The notes under the pieces: generated by a model
Seen by the model: only the letters and a program-made list of their open reading frames with translations
Databases searched by the model: none
Told to the model about the DNA's origin: nothing
Program-made: the position numbers and the translations under genes
In this document: positions 8,354 through 15,603 of the stretch, piece after piece
Position numbering within the stretch: the stretch's first letter is position 1
Layout of the letters: the number at the start of each line of letters is the position of its first letter
NCBI RefSeq assembly: GCF_003344865.1
Contig: NZ_CP031165.1
Coordinates: 2,299,910 to 2,363,909 of the forward strand
DNA from: Euzebya pacifica
GTDB taxonomy: Bacteria; Actinomycetota; Nitriliruptoria; Euzebyales; Euzebyaceae
Direction of reading: 5' to 3'
Length of the DNA: 64,000 nt

Positions 8354-9717
8354 GGGGTGACTCCGGTGGCGTTCCACGACAGGGAGGCGCTGCCCCCGTC
8401 GGCGAGCTCGACGTTCAGGTGGAGACGGCCGTTGTCGTCCGTCGTGGTGGTGATGGTGTCGGTGGTTTGTGCGGCGGGCGGTCCCAGCGGGCCGTCGATG
8501 GTGGTTGTGATGGTGACCTCGTGCGGTTCGCTGGCCGTCAGGCCGTCGGGGGGAGTGGTGATGGTCACCGTGCCGCTGCCCTCCACGGCCAGGCCGCTGG
8601 TGCGGTCGACGTCGGCCAGCTGGAGGAACTCCACGTCCGTCCGGTCCACCGAGACGTCCCACCCGAACACGTCGAACGCCGGTTCGGTGGAGCGGTACTG
8701 GAACGGCTCGACCTGCTCGGCAACCGCCGTCCCGTCGAACACGGCCTGCATCTGTGGCCACGCGTGCTCCTGGAAGCTCTCGTGCCAAACGTAGAAGTTG
8801 TGCGCCCGTTGCGGCTCGCGCAGGTAGGTGTGGGGCACCCCGGCGGCGGTGAGCGCCTGGTCGTACTCCTCGTTGGTGAGCCAGACGGCCTCCTCGACGA
8901 GGAGGTCCCCAGGGTCGTTGTCCCTCGTTCCCGGACCGCCGGGAATTCCCATGCCGGTGCGGAACCACACCCGGGTGTTGTGCAGGTTGTCGATCAGCGC
9001 CATGGGGTTGTGGCCTTGGATCCGGGCCGGCTCCCTGACCGGGTCGCCCCAGATGTTGGGGAAGGCCCCCGAGATCGGTCGGCTGTCGAGCAGGCCGGAG
9101 AAGGCGAACGCGCCGGCGAACAGGTCGGGGTGGCGGGCGGCGTAGCTCATCGTGCCGAAGCCACCCATGGACTGCCCGGCCACGACCCGGCCGTTGCGGT
9201 CGGTCCGCACCCGCAGGTTGGCCTCGACCCAGGGGAGCAGCTGGGCGATGTGGAAGGTCTCCCACCGCGGTGAGCCGTACTCGCCGCCGTTGTACCAGTC
9301 GGAGTACCACCCGGGGTTGGCCTCGCTGCCCCCGTCCGGCATGACGATGATCACGTCCTTGTCGCGGGCCCAGTCCTCCAGCGACGTGGGCCAGCCGTGC
9401 TCGCGGTCGGTCCACACGAAGTGCCGGCCACCCGCGCCGTGGATCAGGAGCACCATCGGGTACACGACGTCGCCGTCGGGGTCGTAGTCCTCGGGGACAA
9501 GCACGCGGACGTGCTGTTGGGGCAGGACCGTGGACACCTCGTCGCTGTCGAAGACGAACTCCACCAGCGTGTCGCTCAGCCACGTTTCCGACACCGCCTC
9601 CAGGGGCGGCGCGTCCGCATCCGGCGCGACGGGATCCACACGCGCGGCAACCGCCGACGAGCCCCCCTGTAGCAGGCCGAGGCAGAGAAGGATGGCTAAC
9701 CAGGCCCTGTTGCGCAT
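8350..9717 (-). CDS. Secreted esterase, paralogue of the 5388-6746 product
   Basis: First gene of the esterase-sulfatase-esterase operon, 455 aa. Signal peptide at residues 1-25 (RNRAWLAILLCLGLLQGG). Nucleophile S183 lies in AGQSMGGFG; the oxyanion region is LLIHGAGG. The tail has a beta-rich, Thr-rich domain that aligns by eye with the tail of its paralogue (both contain AVEGSGT). ATG 9717 is preceded by GGGAG. In-frame upstream starts would place sequence before the signal peptide and cross the likely promoter, so I exclude them. Confidence 0.85.
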   Translation of the reverse strand: MRNRAWLAILLCLGLLQGGSSAVAARVDPVAPDADAPPLEAVSETWLSDTLVEFVFDSDEVSTVLPQQHVRVLVPEDYDPDGDVVYPMVLLIHGAGGRHFVWTDREHGWPTSLEDWARDKDVIIVMPDGGSEANPGWYSDWYNGGEYGSPRWETFHIAQLLPWVEANLRVRTDRNGRVVAGQSMGGFGTMSYAARHPDLFAGAFAFSGLLDSRPISGAFPNIWGDPVREPARIQGHNPMALIDNLHNTRVWFRTGMGIPGGPGTRDNDPGDLLVEEAVWLTNEEYDQALTAAGVPHTYLREPQRAHNFYVWHESFQEHAWPQMQAVFDGTAVAEQVEPFQYRSTEPAFDVFGWDVSVDRTDVEFLQLADVDRTSGLAVEGSGTVTITTPPDGLTASEPHEVTITTTIDGPLGPPAAQTTDTITTTTDDNGRLHLNVELADGGSASLSWNATGVTP

Positions 9718-9737
9718 TCGAGTCTCCCAGCTGTTGT

Positions 9738-9761
9738 TTACACTATCTGGTCGTTGTGTAA
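9738..9761. promoter_or_regulatory. Palindromic operator candidate TTACAC-N12-GTGTAA
   Basis: Perfect inverted repeat TTACAC (9738-9743) and GTGTAA (9756-9761) with a 12-bp spacer, in the 164-bp region between the secreted-enzyme operon and the divergent TetR gene. Position and symmetry fit autoregulation by the 9882-10463 product plus control of the esterase-sulfatase operon. I cannot assign -35/-10 boxes with confidence. Confidence 0.55.
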
Positions 9762-9881
9762 GCTTTCGGCGCCGGTGGCGGATCTCCTGCATCCTCGACA
9801 CAAAAAGTTTTCTGAGGGCACAAAAGGGGTGGCCGCGGCAGCGCGCATTGCCAGTCCGGGCGTCCCCGTAGGATCAACGGG

Positions 9882-10463
9882 GTGACGGACATACGGCGAG
9901 AGCTGTTAGCGGCGGCGGGACGACAGGTGGGCGTCACCGGCCTGCGGGGCTTGACGGTGGCCGGCGTCGCCACCGAAGCCGGGGTGTCGCGGCCGACCGT
10001 CTACAAGCACCTGGGGGACAGCGACGCGATCGCCGGCGCCCTGATCGCGTGGGAAGCCGACCGCTTCTTCGCCGCCATCCGCCCCCTGATGGAAACCGAG
10101 GAGCCCCTCGCGACACGCCTCACCGCGGCATTGACGTTCACCGCCGACTACGCCAGGGACAACACCGTCTTCCAAGGGCTGCTCCAGCGCGAGCCGGGCG
10201 CCACCCTCCCTCTCCTGACGACCCATGCCGAGCCGTTGATCCGACGCGCCATGTCACGTCTGCTGCCATTCCTGGTCGATCTCCACGCGACGGCGGCCGA
10301 CCGCGCCGACATCATGGCCGAATGGGCGGTTCGGGCCGGCCTGTCGCTGGCACTTACTCCCCCCCTTCACGACAACGCGGCCACCCGGGCGGTCCTGCAG
10401 GGGATCGCGGACTCACTCGTCAAAGGGCTCACGATCGCCGCCGACGGGACCGGGCCGCCCTAA
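9882..10463 (+). CDS. TetR family transcriptional regulator
   Basis: One-component repressor-type regulator, 193 aa. The helix-turn-helix lies at about residues 24-46 (LTVAGVATEAGVSRPTVYKH), typical of TetR proteins; the rest is the helical ligand domain. The GTG start at 9882 is preceded by TAGGA. It is divergent from the esterase-sulfatase-esterase operon, and the shared intergenic region carries a clean inverted repeat, so local control of that operon is likely. The inducer is unknown. Confidence 0.88.
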   Translation: MTDIRRELLAAAGRQVGVTGLRGLTVAGVATEAGVSRPTVYKHLGDSDAIAGALIAWEADRFFAAIRPLMETEEPLATRLTAALTFTADYARDNTVFQGLLQREPGATLPLLTTHAEPLIRRAMSRLLPFLVDLHATAADRADIMAEWAVRAGLSLALTPPLHDNAATRAVLQGIADSLVKGLTIAADGTGPP

Positions 10464-10471
10464 GCCTGAAT

Positions 10472-10510
10472 CCACCGACGGGTGATCTGGCGGCGGGATT
10501 GTGTCGGTGG
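10472..10510 (+). terminator. Possible hairpin after the TetR gene
   Basis: CCACCGAC (10472-10479) and GTCGGTGG (10503-10510) form an 8-bp perfect stem with a 23-nt loop, 9 bases after the TetR stop. The long loop and absent T tract make this only a candidate. Confidence 0.35.
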
Positions 10511-10667
10511 CCACCCGGGCATGGCGTGAGCGCGGCGTTCAGCCGGTCTCGCCAGGCATGCGACTGGGTCCCCCGCACGACCACCATTTCACTGGACGGA
10601 ATCCCGCCGTTGATCGCTGATGGCGAAGAACCGAATCTGGGTCTGCCACCCGACCAAGGAGACCTGA

Positions 10668-11543
10668 ATGCCGAAGACCGCGACGCTCTGGAACGAGACC
10701 GTTGGATGCGAGGTTCGCTATCGTGACGCCGGCGGTGTCCGGACGCGCACTCTGGAGACCGGTGACGGTCCGGTGCTGTTTCTTCTTCATGGGACGGGTG
10801 GACATGTGGAGGCCTTCGCCCGCAACATGCATCGACTCGGCCAGCACTTCCACGTCGTCTCTGTCGACATGATCGGGCACGGACTGACCGCCAAGCCCGA
10901 CATCCCGTATGTCATCACTGACTACACCACGCACCTCCGAAACCTGATGGACGGTATGGGCGTCCAGACTGCGCACTTCCTGGGCGAATCACTTGGGGGT
11001 TGGGTGGCGTCATGGCTGGCACTGGAGTCCCCGGAGCGGATCGACAAGCTGATCAACTGCACCGGTGGCGTCTTCCGCTGGCCCGAGGGGGAGGACCCTC
11101 AAGAGGCAGAGGAGCGGCGCAACATGGTCAGCAAGAGCCAATCGTTGAAGGAGTTGACGCGGGAGAACGTCCGCAAGCGGCTCGAACTGCTGTTCCACGA
11201 TCCCAACGACTGCACCGACGAGCTCGTCGACCTCCGGCTATGGCTGTACGAGCGCCCTGAGATGAAGGAGGTCGTGGCACGACTGCACCACATGCTCCCC
11301 TACGATTCACCAGCGCGTGCGGAGTACAGCCTCACCGAGGAACGTCTCAAGGCGATCAGCGTGCCCACGTTGTACCTGTGGGGCGAGTACAACCCAGGGT
11401 CCTCGGTTCGGAGCGCGGCCAGAGCGGCCGAGCTGACTCCTGACGCCAGCCTCGTCGTGATCGATGACACAGCCCACTGGCCGCAGTGGGAGGACCCGGA
11501 GCCGTTCGATCAGGCGGTGCTTGACTTCTTGATTCCGGGCTAA
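10668..11543 (+). CDS. Alpha/beta hydrolase, meta-cleavage-product hydrolase-like
   Basis: Soluble alpha/beta hydrolase of 291 aa resembling C-C hydrolases of aromatic catabolism (BphD/MhpC/HsaD group). The oxyanion HGTGG is at 41-45, the nucleophile S108 in LGESLGGW, and the catalytic His near 270 in DTAHWPQWE. At the usual acid position the sequence reads WGEYNP where relatives have WGxDD, so the Asp appears replaced. ATG 10668 follows AAGGAGACCTGA. It is a single gene between the TetR unit and the IS481 element, with a hairpin after it. A partner for one of the extradiol dioxygenases in the window is plausible, but a simple esterase is possible. Confidence 0.78.
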   Translation: MPKTATLWNETVGCEVRYRDAGGVRTRTLETGDGPVLFLLHGTGGHVEAFARNMHRLGQHFHVVSVDMIGHGLTAKPDIPYVITDYTTHLRNLMDGMGVQTAHFLGESLGGWVASWLALESPERIDKLINCTGGVFRWPEGEDPQEAEERRNMVSKSQSLKELTRENVRKRLELLFHDPNDCTDELVDLRLWLYERPEMKEVVARLHHMLPYDSPARAEYSLTEERLKAISVPTLYLWGEYNPGSSVRSAARAAELTPDASLVVIDDTAHWPQWEDPEPFDQAVLDFLIPG

Positions 11544-11564
11544 CGCGTCCGGGGGCTGCAACCG

Positions 11565-11587
11565 CGCAGGTGTCCACGCCACCTGCG
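11565..11587 (+). terminator. Hairpin after the hydrolase gene
   Basis: CGCAGGTG (11565-11572) and CACCTGCG (11580-11587) form a perfect 8-bp stem with a 7-nt loop, followed by TATTCTCC. Likely terminator for the 10668-11543 gene. Confidence 0.55.
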
Positions 11588-11686
11588 TATTCTCCTCGAT
11601 ACCTAGGTGTAGTTCCCCGACAGGTTGTAGACAGCATGAGAGCCTCCCCAACTGTCAGGTTCTAAGTAACGGTAAGGGAGGCCCTC

Positions 11687-12049
11687 GTGCAACATCGTAG
11701 TCATCGTCGAGCCCGTTTGACCATTGAGGGCCGTCGCTTGCTGGTCCATCGGGTCGAGGAGCTGGGCTGGCCAGCCGCCAGGGCTGCCGAAGCGATGGGT
11801 GTTTCGCGGGCTACCGCCTACAAATGGCTGCGGCGATTCCGGGAGGAAGGCGATGCCGGTCTTGCCGATCGGTCCTCGCGTCCCCACCACCTGGCCAACC
11901 GCATCGATGTGGGCCGCGAGATCGCCATCGTCCGGTGCCGCCGGCAGACCCTGCAGGGCCCCCATCGCATCGGCTGGGAACTGGGAGAGGCCCCATCGAC
12001 GGTCAACCGGGTCCTGCGCCGCAACGACCAGCCCCGACTGGCCGATATC
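11687..12049 (+). pseudogene. IS481-family transposase, 5' fragment
   Basis: Encodes the N-terminal helix-turn-helix half of an IS481 transposase (for example GWPAARAAEAMGVSRATAY, then LADRSSRPH). The GTG start at 11687 has AAGGGAG upstream. The frame runs into the ISL3-type insertion after codons for LADI. Removing the insertion together with one GATATC copy joins this frame exactly to the 13473 fragment (LADI-DRATRTVVRYQ), which proves the two were one gene. Confidence 0.85.
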
Positions 12050-13472
12050 GGGCTCTTCGCCATGAAGCGTGGTTCGGCCGGTGATGGTTCACCCGTGACG
12101 GGCTGAAGCCTCCCGAGACTTGCAGCTGTTCGACGGCAGCAAGTTCAACAGGAGGCTTCAGGTGACGCAGGCTAACGCTGCCGCGGCCGCGATGCTGGGG
12201 ATGCCCGGCTTCGTGGTGCTCGCGGTGACCGAGATCCACGGGGAGATCGAGACCACGGTGCAGACCGACCCTGGCCTGGTGGGTTGCGGCGACTGTGGGG
12301 TGCGAGCGATCGGGCACGGCCGCCGCGAGGTCGTGGTGCGTGACGTGCCGGTGTGTGGCCGCCGCGGCCGCGTCCGCTGGTCCAAGCGGATCTGGGGCGG
12401 TGCCCCGAGGCGGCCTGCCCGACCGCGACCTGGACCGAAGCGCACGGTGCGATCCCGTCGCGGGCGTCGATGACGGTCCGGGCGGCGGTGTGGGCCTGCC
12501 GACGGGTCGGCCGGGACAACGAGACGGTCGCGGCGGTCGCCCGTGATCTGGGGTGTGGCTGGCACACCGTCATGCGGGCCGTCCGCGAGCATGGCCAACC
12601 GCTGGTCGACGACCCCGCCCGGCTGGACGGTGTCCGCCAGCTGGGGGTGGATGAGACCGCGTTCCTGCGGGCCCGTCGGGTGCGGCACACCAGCTACGTC
12701 TCCGGCATGGTCGACACCGCCACCGGCCGGCTGCTGGACGTGGTGCAGGGCCGCACCGCCGCCGCGCTGGGCGACTGGCTCGAGGAGCGGCCCGACGACT
12801 GGAAGGCCGCGATCGGCGTGGTCGCGCTGGACCCCCACCGCGGCTACGCCAACGCCATCGGGCAGCACCTCGGGCACGCCACGTTGGTGGTGGACCGCTT
12901 CCACGCCATCCGGCTGGCCAACCGTGCCGTGGACGACGTCCGCCGCCGGGTCCAGCAGGAGACCACCGGCCACCGTGGCCGCAAGCACGATCCGCTGTAC
13001 CGGATCCGCCGCACCCTGCTGCAGATCGCTGACACCCTCGTGGATCTGCAGTGGACCCGGCTGGAAGCCGCCTGGGACTTCGCCGATCCCGACGGGAGGT
13101 CTATGACGCCTGGGCGGTCAAGGAACTGGCCCATGACGTCTACAACGCCCCGACGTTGCATGACGCCCGCGAGGCGCTGGCCGACCGTACCAGTGGGCCG
13201 CCGACAGTGGTGTGCCCGAAGCCGTCCGACTGGCCGGCACCTACTGCCGCTGGGAGGGCCGAGATCTTGGCGTTCCACACCACCGGCGGCGCCTCCAACG
13301 GCCCCACCGAGGCCTGCAACCTGATCATCAAGAAGGTCCTCCGCGTCGGCCATGGGTTCCGAAACTTCGACAACTACAGGCTGCGCCTGCTGTTGCACTG
13401 CGGCGTGGACTGGCACGATGACCCGGCTGCACGCCTCAGGAAGCGTCAACCACGCTTAGCGGCGTAGACCCC
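12050..13472 (+). mobile_element. ISL3-family insertion sequence inside the IS481 transposase
   Basis: A 1423-bp element with imperfect 25-bp terminal inverted repeats. The left end (12050-12074) starts GGGCTCTTCGCC and ends AAGCGTGGTT; the right end (13448-13472), read inward, starts GGGGTCTACGCC and ends AAGCGTGGTT. GATATC flanks both sides (12044-12049, 13473-13478). ISL3 elements usually make 8-bp duplications; only 6 bp match here, so the exact edge is uncertain by a base or two. Confidence 0.8.
12162..13467 (+). pseudogene. ISL3-family transposase, frameshifted
   Basis: Starts at GTG 12162 after AGGAGG with a zinc-finger-like region (GCGDCGVRA), then moves to another frame near 12400 (CPEAACPTATWTE), carries the DDE-domain core (LGVDETAFLRAR, VALDPHRGYANAI, VVDRFHAIRLAN), shifts again near 13100, and twice more between about 13190 and 13260 before the conserved end (ASNGPTEACN, KKVLRVGHGFRNFDNYRLR). 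At least four frame changes mean no full-length enzyme can be made. Confidence 0.85.
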
Positions 13473-14111
13473 GATATCGACCGGGCCACCCGAACCGTGG
13501 TGCGCTACCAGCGAGACGAACCGGGCGAGCTGATCCATGTCGATGCCAAGAAGCAGGGTCGCATCCCCGACGGGGGCGGCTGGCGGATCCACGGCAGAGC
13601 AGCCGGCACCCCGCGGCTGCGTGATCAACGGCCCGACGGACCGCGCGATGGCCGGCCGCGGTTGGGCTATGACTACCTGCACATCGCCGTGGACGACCGC
13701 TCACGGATCGCCTACGCCGAGGCCCACCGCGACGAACGCAAGGAGACCGCTGCGGCCTTCATCACCCGTGCGATCGCCTGGTTCGCCGAGCACGGCATCC
13801 ACACCCAGCGGGTGATGACCGACAACGGGTCCTGCTACCGCTCCCACATCTTGCCAACGCCCTCGCCGAGGCCGGGGTCGCCCACAAGCGGACACGGCCC
13901 TACCGGCCCCAGACCAACGGCAAGGTCGAGCGATTCAACCGAACCCTCAAAGAGGAGTGGGCCTACGCCCGCGACTACCTGTCAAACCAGGCACGCCTGG
14001 ACGACCTCGCCCGCTTCGTCCACGACTACAACCACCACCGCGGCCACTACGCTCACAACGGAGGCACACCCATGTCACTTGTCAACAACGTCCCGAGCAA
14101 AGCACACCTAG
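13473..14111 (+). pseudogene. IS481-family transposase, 3' fragment
   Basis: Catalytic half of the interrupted IS481 transposase. It contains the DDE residues in HVDAKKQGRIPDGGGW, MTDNGSCYRSH and, in another frame, NGKVERFNRTLKEEWAYA. A one-base loss near 13851 shifts the frame; an extra base near 14101 restores it just before TAG, which is formed with the flanking CTAG. It joins the 11687-12049 fragment when the ISL3-type element is removed. Confidence 0.85.
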
Positions 14112-14142
14112 GGCGCCGGCCGTCTCAGATCTTATTTCGGCC

Positions 14143-14766
14143 TCAGCCCTTGTGCATCATATCGCGAACGGCGAAGGACCGAAACGCCGACGCCGATACG
14201 ATGTCAGCGACGCGGTCGGGATCGGCTTGATGCATCGACGGGTACCACTGCGCGATCCAGTTGGCCTGCCCCAGCATGCAGTACACCGCCAGCACCGGGT
14301 CCTCGTCGACCAACTCACCCGTTTGGATGCCTTCGCGGTAGAGTTCGACGAGTCGATCGGTATATGCCCGCATGCGGCTGCGGATTTGCTTGGCGTAGCC
14401 GGGGCGCGCCCTGGCAATCTCATTGAATAGCACCGAGGCCGCCGCGGCGTTGTTGGCGATCACTAGTGCGTGGGCCCGCAGAACCGCGGCGACGCGCTGT
14501 CCTGACGACATGTCGCTGGACATGACGGCGTCGAACCTGTCCTCCACCCGGGCCAATGCGTGGTCGAGGATCGCCTCGAGCACGTCCTCCTTCTTGTCGT
14601 AGTAGTAGTAGTAGGCCGCCCCGCTGACCCCCAGGGCCCCCATGATGTCATCCAGGGTCGTTTCCCGGAACCCCTTGCGGCTGAACAGCTCCGCTGCCGC
14701 GCTGATGATCGCGTCGCGTCGAGCGTCCAGGTCGCGGCGTGCAGGTTTCGTTCGATTGGTCGCCAC
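14143..14766 (-). CDS. TetR family transcriptional regulator, candidate master repressor of regions 15.6-42.6 kb
   Basis: TetR regulator, 207 aa, with helix-turn-helix at about 34-58 (TTLDDIMGALGVSGAAYYYY) followed by a run of five Tyr encoded by repeated TAC codons. The family includes repressors of fatty-acid and steroid catabolism whose effectors are acyl-CoAs. The GTG start at 14766 follows AAGGATTATGA. It lies 0.8 kb from two tandem palindromes in front of the ligase gene at 15604; the same palindrome occurs before 24239 and 42579. It is the nearest regulator to all of them, so it is the best candidate to bind them. No such site lies in its own upstream region. Confidence 0.88.
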   Translation of the reverse strand: MATNRTKPARRDLDARRDAIISAAAELFSRKGFRETTLDDIMGALGVSGAAYYYYYDKKEDVLEAILDHALARVEDRFDAVMSSDMSSGQRVAAVLRAHALVIANNAAAASVLFNEIARARPGYAKQIRSRMRAYTDRLVELYREGIQTGELVDEDPVLAVYCMLGQANWIAQWYPSMHQADPDRVADIVSASAFRSFAVRDMMHKG

Positions 14767-14939
14767 TCATAATCCTTGAGCCAGAATCCCGTGTGGGGCT
14801 ACTGCACCGAGGTGTCATCGTATCGGCTGTCTTGTCATTTGCGAGCCGACACGCACTCCCGTGCTGTCAATGTCCACCAGAAGCGCCCTGTGGGCGGTCA
14901 AGAGCTCTCCCCGCTGGTGGCCAGAAGATTTCTGGGTCA

Positions 14940-15330
14940 TCAAGAGGATTCGTGGGTGCTGACGTGACGGCCGGGTAGGGGCGGGCACAGTCCGCCGAGG
15001 GTGAGCATGGCGATCGCGATCATCGCCTCGGGGGTGCGGAACCCGAACGCGCGGCGGTGGATCACGCGCAGCTTGGTGTTGGTGCTCTCCACGATTGCGT
15101 TGGAGAGCTTCAGGCGGCGGGCGTTCCGGATCTCGGCGCACGGTGTCGCTTGATCTTTGGCCCAGCTTGACGAACGCCTCGATGCGGCAGCGCTGCGCCC
15201 ACGCCAGCCACTTGTCCAGCATCCGCGACCTTGATCTGACCTGCACGTTCGTCACCAAGGCATCGAAGAACGCCTCCACGGTCGCCTCCGATCGGCCTGC
15301 CTTGGCCCACACCAGCCGGCCGGGCACCGC
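14940..15330 (-). pseudogene. ISL3-family transposase remnant (C-terminal part)
   Basis: Decayed, frameshifted C-terminal part of an ISL3 transposase on the minus strand: MLDKWLAWAQRCRIEAF in one frame, then in another frame SNAIVESTNTKLRVIHRRAF, FGFRTPEAMIAIAMLTLGG and the stop at 14940-14942. The N-terminal two thirds are missing. It differs from the ISL3-type copy at 12050-13472. The flanks 14767-14939 and 15331-15500 hold no gene that I can recognise. Confidence 0.75.
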
Positions 15331-15508
15331 CGGACACTCCCGAGCCAAACCCTGCGGCCGGCTCAACAAGAAGGTAAGGGGGCGACCCGCGGAACGGTTC
15401 GTGCTCAACGCCATGAGCCGTGCGGATGCCACGGGATCATTCGACGCCCGCCCACAGCCTGGGATCGGCCGGTCACGGCCAGTAATCGCTCTCCACGACA
15501 ACGCGACC

Positions 15509-15536
15509 TTGACAGTGGGCAGAAGATTGCTAGGTT
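15509..15536 (+). promoter_or_regulatory. Promoter candidate for the 15604 operon
   Basis: A perfect -35 box TTGACA (15509-15514) is followed after 16 bp by TAGGTT (15531-15536), which keeps the TA and final T of the -10 consensus. Transcription would start near 15543, inside the first palindrome, so a bound repressor would block initiation. Confidence 0.5.
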
Positions 15537-15551
15537 GTTTGTTGACAAGCA
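15536..15551. promoter_or_regulatory. Operator A, TGTTTGTTGACAAGCA
   Basis: 16-bp imperfect palindrome (TGTTTG-TTGA-CAAGCA) just downstream of the -10 candidate. Same sequence class as sites at 15556, 24157 and 42588. Its centre is exactly 20 bp from operator B, about two helical turns, so two dimers could bind one face of DNA. Confidence 0.7.
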
Positions 15552-15555
15552 AATT

Positions 15556-15571
15556 TGTTTGTTGGCAAACA
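15556..15571. promoter_or_regulatory. Operator B, TGTTTGTTGGCAAACA
   Basis: Perfect inverted repeat TGTTTG-TTGG-CAAACA, the most symmetric member of the four-site family. It lies between operator A and the GTG start at 15604. Confidence 0.7.
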
Positions 15572-15603
15572 GAAGATCACCGATTGAGGGAGGGCCTGGA
15601 ATC

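Larger units (their letters stand above)
11607..14107 (+). mobile_element. IS481-family element, interrupted by an ISL3-family insertion
   Basis: The element is bounded by CTAG at 11603-11606 and 14108-14111, a target typical of IS481 elements. The ends, read inward, are GTGTAGTTCCCCGACAGG and GTGTGCTTTGCTCGGGAC, and both then reach a GTTGT(A/T)GACA block, giving imperfect inverted repeats of about 27 bp. Its transposase gene is split by a 1.4-kb ISL3-type element and carries further frameshifts, so the IS is dead. Confidence 0.8.

Noticed and set aside
6758-9583. A 941-codon minus frame reading as a single giant sulfatase
   Set aside because: The first 410 codons run antisense-frame through the upstream esterase gene; the Tat signal at 8353 marks the real start.
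12543-13106. Extra plus-strand frames within the ISL3-type element
   Set aside because: They are Pro/Arg/Thr-rich shadows of the transposase; only the frames carrying DDE-family motifs are real.
14595-14620. Trinucleotide repeat (GTA)n inside the TetR gene
   Set aside because: It encodes five Tyr at the end of the helix-turn-helix, where TetR proteins usually have two or three aromatic residues; five units are too few to call a mutable repeat.
15542-15547. TTGACA inside operator A as a -35 box
   Set aside because: No -10-like sequence lies 16-18 bp downstream, and the same TTGACA is part of the palindrome in operator C; a better -35 is at 15509.
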